Source of the DNA: Longimonas halophila
GTDB taxonomy: Bacteria; Bacteroidota; Rhodothermia; Rhodothermales; Salinibacteraceae
Length of the DNA stretch: 64,000 bases
Direction of reading: 5' to 3'
Assembly: GCF_002554705.1 (NCBI RefSeq)
Contig: NZ_PDEP01000001.1
Coordinates: 248,001 to 312,000, forward strand
In this document: piece by piece, positions 27,286-36,768 of the stretch
How the letters are laid out: each line of letters opens with the position of its first letter
How positions within the stretch are numbered: the stretch's first letter is position 1
Made by a program: the position numbers and the translations under genes
Notes under the pieces: generated by a model
What the model was told of the DNA's origin: nothing
Database searches by the model: none
Seen by the model: only the letters and a program-made list of their open reading frames with translations

Positions 27286-27972
27286 ATGTCCGACTCGGCC
27301 TCGAACGCCCCGCTGTTTAGTCCGCTTGTAGAGCATGCCATCGAACTGGCATCGGAGTGGCACAACGACTGCTATCGCAAGAGCCGATGGCGCGCTGAGC
27401 CCTTTGAGCAGCCCGAGCCGGTGCGGGTGCCGGTCATTGCGCACCTGTCGGCGGTGGCCATGGCGGTGGCCCGGGCGGGGTGGACGCCTCCGGTTGTGGC
27501 GGCGGCGTATCTGCACGATATCATCGAAGACCCCAACACGCACGGCGAGCGCATGACATCGGACGAACTGCGTGAGCTGGTGGGAGACGACGTGACGCGC
27601 CTGGTTGTGGATGTTACCGAGCCCAAACTCGACGACGCGGGCAACAAGCTGCCGTGGCGCGTGCGCAAGGAGGCGTACGTGGAGCACCTGACCGACGCTC
27701 CCGATGAAGCGTTGGCCATCAGCCTGGCGGATAAGCATCACAACGTGTGGACGATGAACCAGACGCTGGAGCAGGGCATCGACATCTTTACCCCGGCACC
27801 GGGACGCACGGCGCTGAGTGCGGGTCCCGAGCAGCAGTGCTGGTTCTTGCACGCAGTGCTCACCGAAGCCGCTACCCGTGCAACCGAGCAGCTGGTGCCA
27901 CTCCGCGAGGGACTGCACGCTGAATACCGCCGCCTGGCGCATCTCACCGATACCGATGCCCCGGCGGTGTAG
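27286..27972 (+). CDS. HD domain phosphohydrolase ((p)ppGpp hydrolase-like)
   Basis: A 228-aa HD-superfamily protein. Metal ligands are in VIAHLSAVAMAV (His), YLHDIIEDP (His-Asp) and ISLADKHHNVW (Asp), the order seen in the hydrolase half of SpoT/RelA and in MESH1-like small alarmone hydrolases. No synthetase or regulatory domain is present. The tail WFLHAVLTEAATRATEQL is helical. It could hydrolyse (p)ppGpp or another nucleotide; I cannot decide. It lies 29 bp after bshC and is likely co-transcribed. Confidence 0.8.
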   Translation: MSDSASNAPLFSPLVEHAIELASEWHNDCYRKSRWRAEPFEQPEPVRVPVIAHLSAVAMAVARAGWTPPVVAAAYLHDIIEDPNTHGERMTSDELRELVGDDVTRLVVDVTEPKLDDAGNKLPWRVRKEAYVEHLTDAPDEALAISLADKHHNVWTMNQTLEQGIDIFTPAPGRTALSAGPEQQCWFLHAVLTEAATRATEQLVPLREGLHAEYRRLAHLTDTDAPAV

Positions 27973-28029
27973 CAGCTGCACCCTCGCAGGGCAGATACCT
28001 GTCGGATGTGAGGCGGTGCTGGGATTGCG

Positions 28030-28146
28030 GGAGATCCTTCCTCCGACAGGAGTCGGAGCGACGGCTGTCGGCATCCACTCAGGATGACATCTTACGAACA
28101 GCTGTCATGGTGAGCGGACGGCGAAGCCAGGAGTCGAACCATCTCC
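28030..28146. repeat. head-to-head pair of hairpin repeats (CCT type and GGT type)
   Basis: Unit one, minus strand (28030-28089): GGAGATCCTTC...CTCAGGATGACA with an inner CCGACAG/CTGTCGG palindrome. Unit two, plus strand (28103-28146): TGTCATGGTGAGC...CGAACCATCTCC. Thirteen bp separate them. The arrangement repeats that at 3548-3643. Confidence 0.8.
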
Positions 28147-28206
28147 CGATCGATGAGCACACACAATAGCATACACCAAAAACAGAAGCCGCTTCTCAAC
28201 CCTGCT

Positions 28207-28235
28207 GAGGGCGTTCGACGCCGCCTCCTCTTTTT
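28207..28235 (+). terminator. possible terminator or attenuator before the ABC gene
   Basis: GAGGGCGT-TCG-ACGCCGCCTC forms an imperfect stem followed by CTCTTTTT, 20 bp before the ABC start. It could end read-through from the bshC-HD transcript. Confidence 0.4.
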
Positions 28236-28254
28236 GTATCCGAAATAACCCCGT

Positions 28255-30039
28255 ATGTCCGATCCGAACACCGAGCCGCGCCAGTCCACCCTCGCCATCT
28301 TGAAGCGGCTGTGGGGCGTGCTGGCTCCGTACAAAACGCGGGTGCTGTCGCTGGTGGCGCTGATTAGCTTTACGGCGGCGCTTGAAGCCGTCGGACCGCA
28401 GTTTGTGCGCTACGCCTTTGACACGGTCATTCCGGAGGGCAATGCGGAGCTTTTCCTGTGGTTTGCAGCGGCGTTTGCTGGATTCTACCTGTTCCGCGCC
28501 GTCATTGAGTACGCGGGCATGTACTGGAGCTTTGCCCTCACGCAGCATGTGGTGAGCGATGTGCGCATGGATGCGTACAACCACCTCATGACGCTGCCCG
28601 TATCGCGCTTCTCGAATGAGCAGTCAGGATCGCTCAGCTCGCGTGTGGTAAGCGACCCGAATGCGCTGGAGGGTATGATTCAGGCCGCGGCGTCGCGCCT
28701 GTCGGGCCAGTTGGTCGCGATCCTGGTGGTGGCGGCGATCCTCATTGTCATGAACTGGCAACTGGCGATGGTGAACCTGGTGGTGCTGCCGCTTATGGCG
28801 GTCATCACGTACCACTACCAGGAGCCGCTGCGCGAAGCCTCGCGCGACATCCGCGAGACGGTCGCACGCCTCACCGCCACCTCCACCGAGGCGATCTCTA
28901 ACATCCGCGTCGTAAAAGCCTTTGTGGGCGAAGATCAAGAGCGCCAGCGCTTTGGGCGGCAGAATCAGGCCTATGTCGATCTCAACCTGGACCGCCGCAA
29001 AGACGTGGGCAAGATGGAGGGCTTCGTTAACATCACAGCCAACTACGGATTGGGCGCGCTCCTTGTAATTGGCGGCTGGATGGTCGTGGGCGACACGCTC
29101 ACGCTGGGCGAACTCACGGCGTTCATCATGTATCAGCGCCAGCTGCAGGGTCCGGTGAAATCCGTTATGTTCTTCAACGACAAGCTGCAGTCGGGCATGG
29201 CCGCACTGGAGCGCCTCTCGAACCTGATGGATGCGGAGCCGGAGTCGGGGGGATCCAGGACCGATGTGCCCTCAGGAACGATTGCCCTCAACAACGTGCG
29301 CTTTACGTATCCGGATGTGAAGGAACCCGCGCTGCGTGGCGTATCGATGCAGATTCCGCATGGGGAGACAGCGGCCCTGGTGGGCTCCTCGGGCGCAGGC
29401 AAAAGCACTGTGGCCAACCTGATTGGGCGCTTCTGGGACCCGCAAGACGGCGCCGTGACGCTCGACGGTCACGATCTGCGCACATTCGACCTGAAGGCGC
29501 TGCGTCGCAAGATCGCGCTCGTACCGCAAGATCCAACCCTGTTTTCGGGGACGGTGGCCTCCAACATCTGCTACGCCGAGCCCGACGCCACCGACGCCGA
29601 CGTGCAACGCGCCGCACGCATGGCCAACGCCCACGCGTTCATCCAGGCGCTACCCAACGGCTACGACACTCAGGTGGGCGAACGCGGCGTCCGGCTCTCG
29701 GGTGGACAGAAGCAGCGCGTGGCCATTGCCCGCGCCATCTTGAAGGAGGCCCAGGTGCTGCTTTTGGATGAAGCGACCTCGGACCTCGACAGCGAGTCGG
29801 AGGCGGTCATTCAGGATGCGCTTGACGGCCTCTTTGCTCGCGGCGACGGCCTCACCTCTGTGGTGATTGCGCACCGCCTGAGCACCATCGAAGCCGCCGA
29901 CACCATTCTCGTGATGGAAGACGGACAGCTTGTTGAGTCCGGCACGCACGACCGGCTCCTGACCGAGGGCGGGCGCTACGCCGAACTGTGGACGTTGCAG
30001 CACCGCCGCAACGAGGCCACTCGGCCCGAGCAAGCATGA
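28255..30039 (+). CDS. ABC transporter, fused permease and ATP-binding subunit
   Basis: A 594-aa half-transporter of the MsbA/lipid-multidrug exporter type; it would act as a homodimer in the inner membrane. Six helices fill residues 1-310. The nucleotide-binding domain has Walker A in VGSSGAGKST, Q-loop LVPQDPTLFSG, signature LSGGQKQR, Walker B with glutamate LLLDEATSDLD and the switch histidine in VIAHRLSTIE. The substrate cannot be told from sequence; lipid-linked compounds or drugs are typical. It stands alone: repeats lie on both sides. Confidence 0.93.
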   Translation: MSDPNTEPRQSTLAILKRLWGVLAPYKTRVLSLVALISFTAALEAVGPQFVRYAFDTVIPEGNAELFLWFAAAFAGFYLFRAVIEYAGMYWSFALTQHVVSDVRMDAYNHLMTLPVSRFSNEQSGSLSSRVVSDPNALEGMIQAAASRLSGQLVAILVVAAILIVMNWQLAMVNLVVLPLMAVITYHYQEPLREASRDIRETVARLTATSTEAISNIRVVKAFVGEDQERQRFGRQNQAYVDLNLDRRKDVGKMEGFVNITANYGLGALLVIGGWMVVGDTLTLGELTAFIMYQRQLQGPVKSVMFFNDKLQSGMAALERLSNLMDAEPESGGSRTDVPSGTIALNNVRFTYPDVKEPALRGVSMQIPHGETAALVGSSGAGKSTVANLIGRFWDPQDGAVTLDGHDLRTFDLKALRRKIALVPQDPTLFSGTVASNICYAEPDATDADVQRAARMANAHAFIQALPNGYDTQVGERGVRLSGGQKQRVAIARAILKEAQVLLLDEATSDLDSESEAVIQDALDGLFARGDGLTSVVIAHRLSTIEAADTILVMEDGQLVESGTHDRLLTEGGRYAELWTLQHRRNEATRPEQA

Positions 30040-30042
30040 TGC

Positions 30043-30063
30043 CCACGCAGGCATCCTGCGTTG
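30043..30063 (+). terminator. short hairpin after the ABC gene
   Basis: ACGCAGG-CAT-CCTGCGT is a perfect 7-bp stem 6 bp after the ABC stop. It lacks a clear T run, so termination is uncertain. Confidence 0.4.
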
Positions 30064-30096
30064 GCCTTTGCTCATCATGACAGCGTTTCGTGAACT

Positions 30097-30224
30097 TGTC
30101 ATCCTGAGCGCAGTCGAAGCATCCCCTCACGTCTGGCACAACCTCTCACCCCGCAGGCTTCCGCCATCTGTGCAGGAGATGGTTCGACTCCTGGCTCCTT
30201 CGTCGCCGTCCGCTCACCATGACA
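30097..30224. repeat. two hairpin repeats, tail-to-tail
   Basis: A plus-strand CCT unit (30097-30125, TGTCATCCTGAGCGCAGTCG, arms ATCCT/AGCAT with one mismatch) and a minus-strand GGT unit (30175-30224, arms ATGGT/ACCAT). The 49-bp segment between them resembles the linkers at 44131-44180 and 44862-44911. Confidence 0.75.
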
Positions 30225-30289
30225 AGTTGTGGAGCTGTCAGCACGGCACATGACCGTCATGTGGTGCGGTCCCGCGCGTTAGTGACCGG

Positions 30290-31684
30290 TTACTCCGCCG
30301 CTCGCAGAATCCGATACTCATACGGAACAAGCGTGAAGCCATTGGGGGTGAGGGTTGCGCCCGAGAACACATCCGTCCACGTGCGTCCCTGATGATCGGT
30401 CGGCAGGTCGATGCGGACCTCAGCATCCCGCACATTGATCGCGATGAGCAGCTCCTCCGCATCGGCGACGCGGCGATACAGCAGAGCGTCGTCGGAATTG
30501 GGCGTGAGGATGTCGAGCGTGCCACGGCGCAGCGCCTCACTCTCGGTGTATACCTGCATGTACTCGGTGTAGAACGGCATCAGAGTAGAGTCGGCCTCCC
30601 AGTCGTAGGGCGTGGCTTCGAAGAACGGAATGGGTTCTTGCACACCGAGCTCTTGCCCGTTGTAGATGAGCGGCACGCCCGGCAGCGTGGTGGCAAAGAC
30701 AAACGCCGTTTTCGAGCCTTCCAGGCCGCCAAAGAGCGCCGGCGGCGGGGCATCCCAAGCGGTTTCGTCGTGGTTTGTGGAGAAGCGCATGCGCAGCGCG
30801 CCGTCGGGGAGGTCGTCCTCAACGGATTCGATAGTTTCCACCAGTTCCGAGAGCGAGCGCCCCTCCTCCCAGGTCTGTACCATCTCGCCGTAGAACGGCC
30901 ATGCATACGTCAGGTCGAACCCGGCGTCGTGCATAGCGGGACTTTCGTCTTCTGCCAGCATGAACACCGGGTCCTTGACCGCTTCAAGCGAGTCGATGGC
31001 GCGCGTCCAGAAGTCCTGGGGCACCAGGCCCGCCACATCGGCGCGGTAGCCATCGATGTCGTACTCACGGACCCAGTATTGCATCATCGCGATCATCTCG
31101 TTGCGCAGTTCCGGGTTGTCGTAGTCGAGCTGCACCACGTCGGTCCAGTCGGTCGTGTCGCCGTCCATCACGGGCACCGTGAAGCCGTTGATGGGGCCGT
31201 CTTCGTACCATTCGGGGTGTTCGTCGAGCCACGGATGATCCCACGCGGTGTGGTTCGCTACCAGGTCGATGATCACACGCATGTCGCGGGCATGGGCCGA
31301 ATCGACAAACGCGCGGAAGTCGGCCTCCGAGCCATAATTGGGGTTTACAGCGTAGTAGTCGCGTATGGAGTAGGGCGAGCCGAGCGGCCCAATGTCGGTC
31401 TTGGCGCGCTCCTCGCCGATGGGGTGGATCGGCATCAGCCAGATGGTGTTGACGCCCAGTTTTTCGAGATGATCAAAGCGCTCCATCGCGCCCCGAAAGG
31501 TACCTTCCTCCGAGAAGTCGGGGATGAACATTTCGTAGATGACCGCATCGTGCACCGAAGCGGAGTCCGCCGTGGATGCGGAGGGCGTGTTGGGCGGCGT
31601 CTCCGTATTGCATCCAACAACCAGCAGAAGAGCGAGAAGCAGCACCGCACCAAACGCGCGGAGTGATGCAGAGCGGGTAGGCAT
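30290..31684 (-). CDS. GH13 alpha-amylase family lipoprotein
   Basis: A 464-aa glycoside hydrolase family 13 enzyme exported as a lipoprotein (lipobox LVVGC, Cys25). The four GH13 regions are present: DLVANHT (141-147), GYRADVAG with nucleophile D216, MLAEDE with acid/base E245, and FSTNHDE with H305-D306. The C-terminal beta domain starts near 385. It is short and single-domain, as in periplasmic maltodextrin-degrading enzymes. It acts on alpha-1,4 glucans or related sugars outside the cytoplasm. No transporter or regulator of maltose type is adjacent. It follows the Hsp70 gene on the same strand by 107 bp. Confidence 0.9.
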   Translation of the reverse strand: MPTRSASLRAFGAVLLLALLLVVGCNTETPPNTPSASTADSASVHDAVIYEMFIPDFSEEGTFRGAMERFDHLEKLGVNTIWLMPIHPIGEERAKTDIGPLGSPYSIRDYYAVNPNYGSEADFRAFVDSAHARDMRVIIDLVANHTAWDHPWLDEHPEWYEDGPINGFTVPVMDGDTTDWTDVVQLDYDNPELRNEMIAMMQYWVREYDIDGYRADVAGLVPQDFWTRAIDSLEAVKDPVFMLAEDESPAMHDAGFDLTYAWPFYGEMVQTWEEGRSLSELVETIESVEDDLPDGALRMRFSTNHDETAWDAPPPALFGGLEGSKTAFVFATTLPGVPLIYNGQELGVQEPIPFFEATPYDWEADSTLMPFYTEYMQVYTESEALRRGTLDILTPNSDDALLYRRVADAEELLIAINVRDAEVRIDLPTDHQGRTWTDVFSGATLTPNGFTLVPYEYRILRAAE

Positions 31685-31791
31685 AGACGACAGCAGGGGC
31701 GTGCGAAAAGCGGAGCGAGTTAGGCGTAGATTTGAATATAAGCTCCAGACGGGACGCTGTCTACCCGCACCCTAAAATTGTCCTGCAGCTG

Positions 31792-33714
31792 CTATGACAG
31801 CCCCAGCACCATATCCATGATACGCCCTTCGAGGCCATACACGCGGTTTTCGTCGTTATCGGCCAGGGCGTGCTTCATTTTGGTGATGAGCCCGCGCAGC
31901 TTGTCCTTTTCGTTGGGATGCAGGTGCCCGCTGTTGAGCTCCGACTCGGCCATATCGAGAAGCGACTTGACATCCGAAAAGTAGTCCGAGCTCGTCCATG
32001 CGGCTTTGTCGGGCAGGTCGGATGCGGAGGCCGTGCTGCCATTCGGAGCGGCCTCTGACGGAGAGGTAGGATCTGCGGTTTCATCCGTGTCAAGACCGCT
32101 CAGCCAGTCGATGTTGTCCCAGTCGGTCTCATCGCTGGATGCTGCGTCGGCAGACGACGAACCGGATTCAGAAGCAGCGTACGTGGCTTCGACCTTCTGG
32201 CGCGAGCGAGCCACGGCGGCATCGTCGAGCCCGGCATGGGCCTGAAATGTGTGTTCGATGTCGGTGCCGGGGAACGTCACCGAAATATCGAGCATGCCGT
32301 CAGGGTTGTAGACATACGTCACTTCGATGTCGTCGCCGTTGGCTTCCGGCGGAATGTCGATGGTACGGCGGTCAAGACGCGTAAAACCCTCGGCCTCATT
32401 CGGTCGCTCGTTGATCTCGGCCTGCAGCGAATCGGACTGTGAGTCTCGCTGATAGACCGCCAGCGTAATAGATTCCTGGCCCTCTACAGCCGTGGTATAC
32501 TCGCGTGTGTACTCTTTGGAGACCTTGCTGTTGGTCGGAATGATCTCAGAGTACTGCCCGTCCACCAGCTGACCGTAGTCGCGGCGCACGACCACGGTAC
32601 CCAGCGAGAGCGGGCACACGTCTTGGATGGTGCGGTCGGTGGTACCGTCGAGCATGGCTGTTTGGACCGCAGCGCCGAGGGCAATGGCCTTGTCGGGATC
32701 GATCTGCTTATGGGGCACGAGGCCCATCACCTGCTCCACAAACTGCTGCACAAACGGGATGCGACTGCTTCCGCCCACCATGAGCACCCGGTCGATGTCT
32801 GCATGCGTCATCTCGGCATCGTAGAGGGCCTTATCGATGGCGGCTTCGGTCTGCTCCACCATGGGGCGAATGAGCTCCTCAAAGGTTTCGCGCCGGACAT
32901 CCACCTGCAAGTTGATGGGCTCGCCGTCTTTCACCATGAAGTACGGGATGTTGACCGTAGCGTGTGTGCTCACGCTCAGGTCTTTCTTGACCGCCTCGCA
33001 CGCAAAGAGGAGGCGGTAGTAGTTGCCTGAATCTTTAGCAATAGACACGTCGTGCTCCTCTTCGAACTTCGAGGCCACATGAGCCACGAGCGCCTGGTCG
33101 AAGTCCTTGCCGCCGAGGCTGGTGTCGCCCGAAGACGCTTTTACGTCGATGACAGTGCCCTTATACTCTACAATCGACACGTCGAAGGTGCCGCCGCCGA
33201 AGTCGTACACGAGCATCGTTTCGTTCCCGAGGTCCTCCTCGTAGCTGTAGGAGAGCGCGGCAGCGGTGGGCTCGTTGATGATGCGCTCCACACGCATACC
33301 GGCAATCTCGCCCGCCTGCTTGGTGGCGCGGCGCGCCGGATCGGGGAAGTTGGCAGGTACCGTAATCACGCATCGGTCCACCGTCTCCCCAAGCTGCTGC
33401 TCGGCACTCTTCTTGAGATGCGTGAGGATCTGGGCGGAGACCTCGGCGGGGGTGAACCGCTGCTCGCCCACGGTGAATTCCACATCCTCGCGCATGTAGC
33501 GCTTCACCTGCTCCACGACGAGTTCGGGATCGGACTGCGCGATGGACTTTACGCCCTCGCCCACGACGGGCTGATTGGTCTTCTGGTCGAACCCGAAGTA
33601 CGAATCGACGATCTCGTGGCCGCGTGCATCTTTGAGGATGCGGGGGCCTTCCTTCTCATCGAAGATTGCGATCTCGGATGTCGTGGTGCCCAGATCAATG
33701 CCAACAATTGCCAT
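31792..33714 (-). CDS. divergent Hsp70/DnaK-like chaperone
   Basis: A 640-aa Hsp70. The ATPase domain is complete: VGIDLGTTTSEIA (phosphate 1), YDFGGGTFDVSIVEY (phosphate 2), NEPTAAALSY and LMVGGSSRIPFV (adenosine). The substrate domain is unusual: CPLSLGTVVVRRDYGQLV replaces the normal DnaK start, and the lid is replaced by a Ser/Asp/Glu-rich linker (about 540-600) and a short helical domain. No EEVD-like tail. This is not the housekeeping dnaK; no dnaJ or grpE is near. I chose ATG 33714 (MAIVGIDLG). It may serve specialised clients or act as an actin-like regulator (inference). Confidence 0.85.
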   Translation of the reverse strand: MAIVGIDLGTTTSEIAIFDEKEGPRILKDARGHEIVDSYFGFDQKTNQPVVGEGVKSIAQSDPELVVEQVKRYMREDVEFTVGEQRFTPAEVSAQILTHLKKSAEQQLGETVDRCVITVPANFPDPARRATKQAGEIAGMRVERIINEPTAAALSYSYEEDLGNETMLVYDFGGGTFDVSIVEYKGTVIDVKASSGDTSLGGKDFDQALVAHVASKFEEEHDVSIAKDSGNYYRLLFACEAVKKDLSVSTHATVNIPYFMVKDGEPINLQVDVRRETFEELIRPMVEQTEAAIDKALYDAEMTHADIDRVLMVGGSSRIPFVQQFVEQVMGLVPHKQIDPDKAIALGAAVQTAMLDGTTDRTIQDVCPLSLGTVVVRRDYGQLVDGQYSEIIPTNSKVSKEYTREYTTAVEGQESITLAVYQRDSQSDSLQAEINERPNEAEGFTRLDRRTIDIPPEANGDDIEVTYVYNPDGMLDISVTFPGTDIEHTFQAHAGLDDAAVARSRQKVEATYAASESGSSSADAASSDETDWDNIDWLSGLDTDETADPTSPSEAAPNGSTASASDLPDKAAWTSSDYFSDVKSLLDMAESELNSGHLHPNEKDKLRGLITKMKHALADNDENRVYGLEGRIMDMVLGLS

Positions 33715-33880
33715 ACAGACGCACGGAAAGCGATGATGAAAACCAACTGATAACGACCAATAGCCCATGCTGTGGAAAAGAAGAGGCGGGAGCAAGTTTC
33801 CAGATGGTTACGCGTACCCCACAGATTCCCGCAGACTTGCTCATAGAAACCCGTTATTGCAAAAATTGTCAACATCTATC

Positions 33881-34115
33881 GCTCACCATGACACATTCTA
33901 TTGATAGGGTGTCATCCTGATAGGGGGGCATCCTGAGTGGATGCCGACAGCCGTCGGCAGAAGTCGCAGGATCTCCTGCACGCCTGCCAGCGCCCTTCAC
34001 CGTGCCGGGCGGGTTCACGTCCGAGGCCGCATGTTGTAGCAATGTAGGGGCAATGGGGCTGCATCGGAGTGAGGGCGTAGGCTGGGGCCTGTGTGTCCCT
34101 CCAACCCCCTAAAAG
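33881..34115. repeat. composite hairpin repeat with long tail
   Basis: This lies in the 449-bp spacer 33715-34163. A partial minus-strand unit (CTCACCATGACA, 33881-33893) is followed by a plus-strand CCT unit (33910-33975) containing the CCGACAG/CTGTCGG-type inner palindrome. A tail then runs from GCACGCCTGCCAGCGCC to CCCCCTAAAA at 34115. The same tail is seen at 37108-37240. No gene is seen. Confidence 0.7.
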
Positions 34116-34163
34116 GCGGTACCTTGCGCCAGTCCAGTCTGCATTGGGGCACCAAGGCCAACT

Positions 34164-35480
34164 CTACGGTTGACGCAGGGGCACGATGCGGTCGGCAGGG
34201 CGGGCCTGCGGGATGAGCACGAGGGCGTCGAGCCCCCAGATAAGTTCTTCGATCGGTTCGTCTGGGCGTACGGTTCCTTCGTGCAGCAGCGGACGCAGGG
34301 CCTGGAGGTCGAAGAACACAGCGTCTGCTTCATTGGGCGGGTCTTCGGTGAGTGTCCGAAACGGGTCTCCGAGCCGGTCGGGCCAGCATGGGGCGGTCCG
34401 GTTGGGGAAGGATCGGCCTTCGGAGCCGGGGCCGCACAGGAAGGCCACGTTAAAGGCGTCTCCGCCCTGCTGTCGAGCGAGTTCGACTGCCTGGTTGCCG
34501 ACATCCAGCGCGTTGTTTGGGGTGCGGCCTCAGAAGGCATGCCGCCCTCCAATCTTGATCGCAAGCTGGGCAGAATCTGCGGCGGTGGCCTGTTCGACGT
34601 GTTGGCGCAGGTTGGCCTGGAGGTACTGGGCCCGTATCTGGTTGGACTGGTAGTTTTCGGTGTCGTTAAGACGATAGATTTCTGTGCTGGTTGAAAGCTC
34701 GTTGAGCAGGGCCATCGCCTCGGGCTGATCTGCAAACTGGGTGCGTAGTGTATCGAAGGTGGCAGGCGGATACACTGTAATGGGCACCGGTACCGAAGGA
34801 GGAAGGTTTTGCAGTCGGGGGTCGTCGGCCTTCTTTTCTACTCCTGCGGCTCGGATCGTGTCTATCGACCGGCGCGCCTGGGGGGACGGCGCCAGCGTCT
34901 CCAGCCGGTCGAATGCGAGCGGACCCGCAAACGCAAAGATCTGGTCGAGGCCCCACAGCGGATGGGCTCGTTCGCTCTGGCTAACGAACTCTGCAATGAG
35001 GTCGCGCTCGGCCTGGAGATTGTAGAAGGGAATGGCCTCGGGGTAGGCCTCAACGAGCCGGGTGTATGCGGCCTGTCCCTTCTGGAGGCTGTCGGCAATT
35101 CGGGCCGTCGTCCAGGGGCTTGTCTCCAGCGCGAGATAGTCCACCTCGTCTTGCGCCTGGAGATCCGTGAGGAGCGCGCTCATGAGAGCGGGAATGTCTT
35201 TCGTTCCGTGCGATTCCCCGAGAACCGTGACTGTGGCCTCGGCAGCCCGTGTACGCAGCATGTGGCCTCCCTTCCCGCGAAGCATTCCGTCGTTGAGGTG
35301 GACTGGATACCGATGCGTTTGGAGCGCTTCTTCCAGGCGCAAGGAATCCGTCTCCGCTTCTGGCTGCGCTACGACCTGTTCAGGCAGCAGGAGCAGCACG
35401 AGCACAAGAGAGGCGAAGATCGTAGGACGACTGCTTCTTTGCATACTCTCTCTTCGCGTACTTGCTTGGATTGCTCGCAA
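34164..35480 (-). pseudogene. EreA/ChaN-like (TraB-Tiki type) secreted protein with in-frame TGA
   Basis: A paralogue of the neighbouring 420-aa protein. The first part reads 316 codons: a signal peptide (SLVLVLLLLPEQVVAQ), VTVLGESHGTKDIPALMSAL, LALETSPW and PLWGLDQIF, then GGRHAF and a TGA at 34530-34532. The same frame continues without shift as GRTPNNALDVGNQAVELA and DAVFFDLQALRPLLHEG to a stop at 34164, matching the end of the paralogue. A single nonsense change (for example CGA to TGA) would explain this. No selenocysteine evidence is seen. Either a recent pseudogene, a truncated protein or read-through. It starts 25 bp after the paralogue's stop. Confidence 0.7.
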
Positions 35481-35505
35481 CAGGTCCTGACTCCGCTTGA
35501 TGAGA

Positions 35506-36768
35506 CTATTCCCCTCGTGGGACGGGATTCAGTGGTTCGGAGTGCTGAACGTCGGGGATGGCCACGTAGGCGTCGTATGCCACGAGCGTGTAGCGCAACT
35601 CATCCGGTAAAACATCGGAGTCGAAGTACTCGGCGCGGAGCGCCTGCAGGTCGATAACGGTAACCGTGTCATCACGAAGGTGGTCGGCAAACGGACTGTC
35701 TTCCCCTCCGATCCAGGCCGTACAACTGCCGCCACCGCCCTGGCCGGTTTGTGGGATCTCCCCGCCGTTGCAGTCGGCGACCACATGGAAGGTCTCCTCG
35801 CTGCGGCTGCGTGCCCACTCGGCCATGAAGCCCCCAAGGGTGATAAATCGATGGTCTGAGTGGTGTTTGGCCACATGGGCGTTTTTGTGAAAGACCTTGG
35901 GGGCCTCCTCGTGCTCGGCCTCCCACGCCCGGATGGAGTCGATCAGCCGCTCTTTCATAAGTGACTCTCGGCGGTTGCTGCTCTCGAAGAAGGTGCCTTC
36001 GTCTCGGACGTAGGGTGCGTAGATCGTGTTGCTCTCCAGGAGTTCGTCGATACGGGCCAGTGCGGTCTCATCGCCCCGGGGTTCGAAGGCGGCACGAAGC
36101 GACTGGAGAGCGGCAGGATCGGCAGCGGCTACGGCTCGTCCGCCCGCTCCACCCCACTCTTCCCGCATCTGCTGCTGCGCGGTTTCGACAGCCTCCTGCT
36201 CTTGGTTGGTTTCGGCCTGTTCGGCGAGCGCATCGAGGTGCATGGGCAGGCTGAAAATGAACTCGTAGTCGACCCCCCAGATCGTGGCGCCGGCCTCGGC
36301 CATGCGAGCGGCCATCTCCGATTCTTCCCGTCGGTTCAGAAAGGGGATGGCAGGTCCTTCGTAGCGGGTGATCAGGGATTCAAGGGTGGAGTAGCCGCCC
36401 TCTTCGAGCGCTTCGTCTGTTGCTTGAGCAGCGAATGGCCCAATTTCCAGGGCGACCGGGCCGTAGCCGTGTTCGGCAAGCCGCTCATAGAGGCTGGCAG
36501 CCACTTTGGGGATTTCGGCAGTGCCGTGGCGCTCGCCCATCAGGAAGTGGTCGGCCTCTCGCCCGCGCTCTACGAGCCAGTCGGCGCCTGGTCCGGTAAG
36601 GGTGTCGCCATCGAGTGTCGCTGTGTAGGTGTGGGCCGCGACGGTGCTGTCAAATGCCGCTCGCACGGCGGCCGAATCGAGCTCCTGGGCGTGGAGGGGA
36701 GATGCCGCGAGGCCTACAAGCAAAAGAGCCAGGAGGGCGAAGCAACGGAGCGCGTATCGGATCAACAT
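35506..36768 (-). CDS. secreted EreA/ChaN-like family protein
   Basis: A 420-aa exported protein (signal peptide ending PLHAQ). FLMGERHGTAEIPKVAASL and GPVALEIGPF resemble the Glu/His signature of the erythromycin-esterase/ChaN/TraB group, and KVFHKNAHVAKHH plus the C-terminal VIDLQALRAEYF continue the pattern. Members include esterases, haem-binding proteins and proteases; enzyme activity here is unproven. The start at 36768 gives a good signal peptide. A second, interrupted copy lies directly downstream, so the pair arose by tandem duplication. Confidence 0.6.
   Translation of the reverse strand: MLIRYALRCFALLALLLVGLAASPLHAQELDSAAVRAAFDSTVAAHTYTATLDGDTLTGPGADWLVERGREADHFLMGERHGTAEIPKVAASLYERLAEHGYGPVALEIGPFAAQATDEALEEGGYSTLESLITRYEGPAIPFLNRREESEMAARMAEAGATIWGVDYEFIFSLPMHLDALAEQAETNQEQEAVETAQQQMREEWGGAGGRAVAAADPAALQSLRAAFEPRGDETALARIDELLESNTIYAPYVRDEGTFFESSNRRESLMKERLIDSIRAWEAEHEEAPKVFHKNAHVAKHHSDHRFITLGGFMAEWARSRSEETFHVVADCNGGEIPQTGQGGGGSCTAWIGGEDSPFADHLRDDTVTVIDLQALRAEYFDSDVLPDELRYTLVAYDAYVAIPDVQHSEPLNPVPRGE

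Noticed and set aside
30392-31666. A 424-codon open frame on the plus strand
   Set aside because: It is antisense to the GH13 enzyme, whose four catalytic regions are intact; composition is that of a GC-driven shadow.
34530-34532. TGA as a selenocysteine codon
   Set aside because: No selenocysteine-insertion-like hairpin or redox motif is evident, the family is not known to use Sec, and a CGA-to-TGA mutation is simpler.
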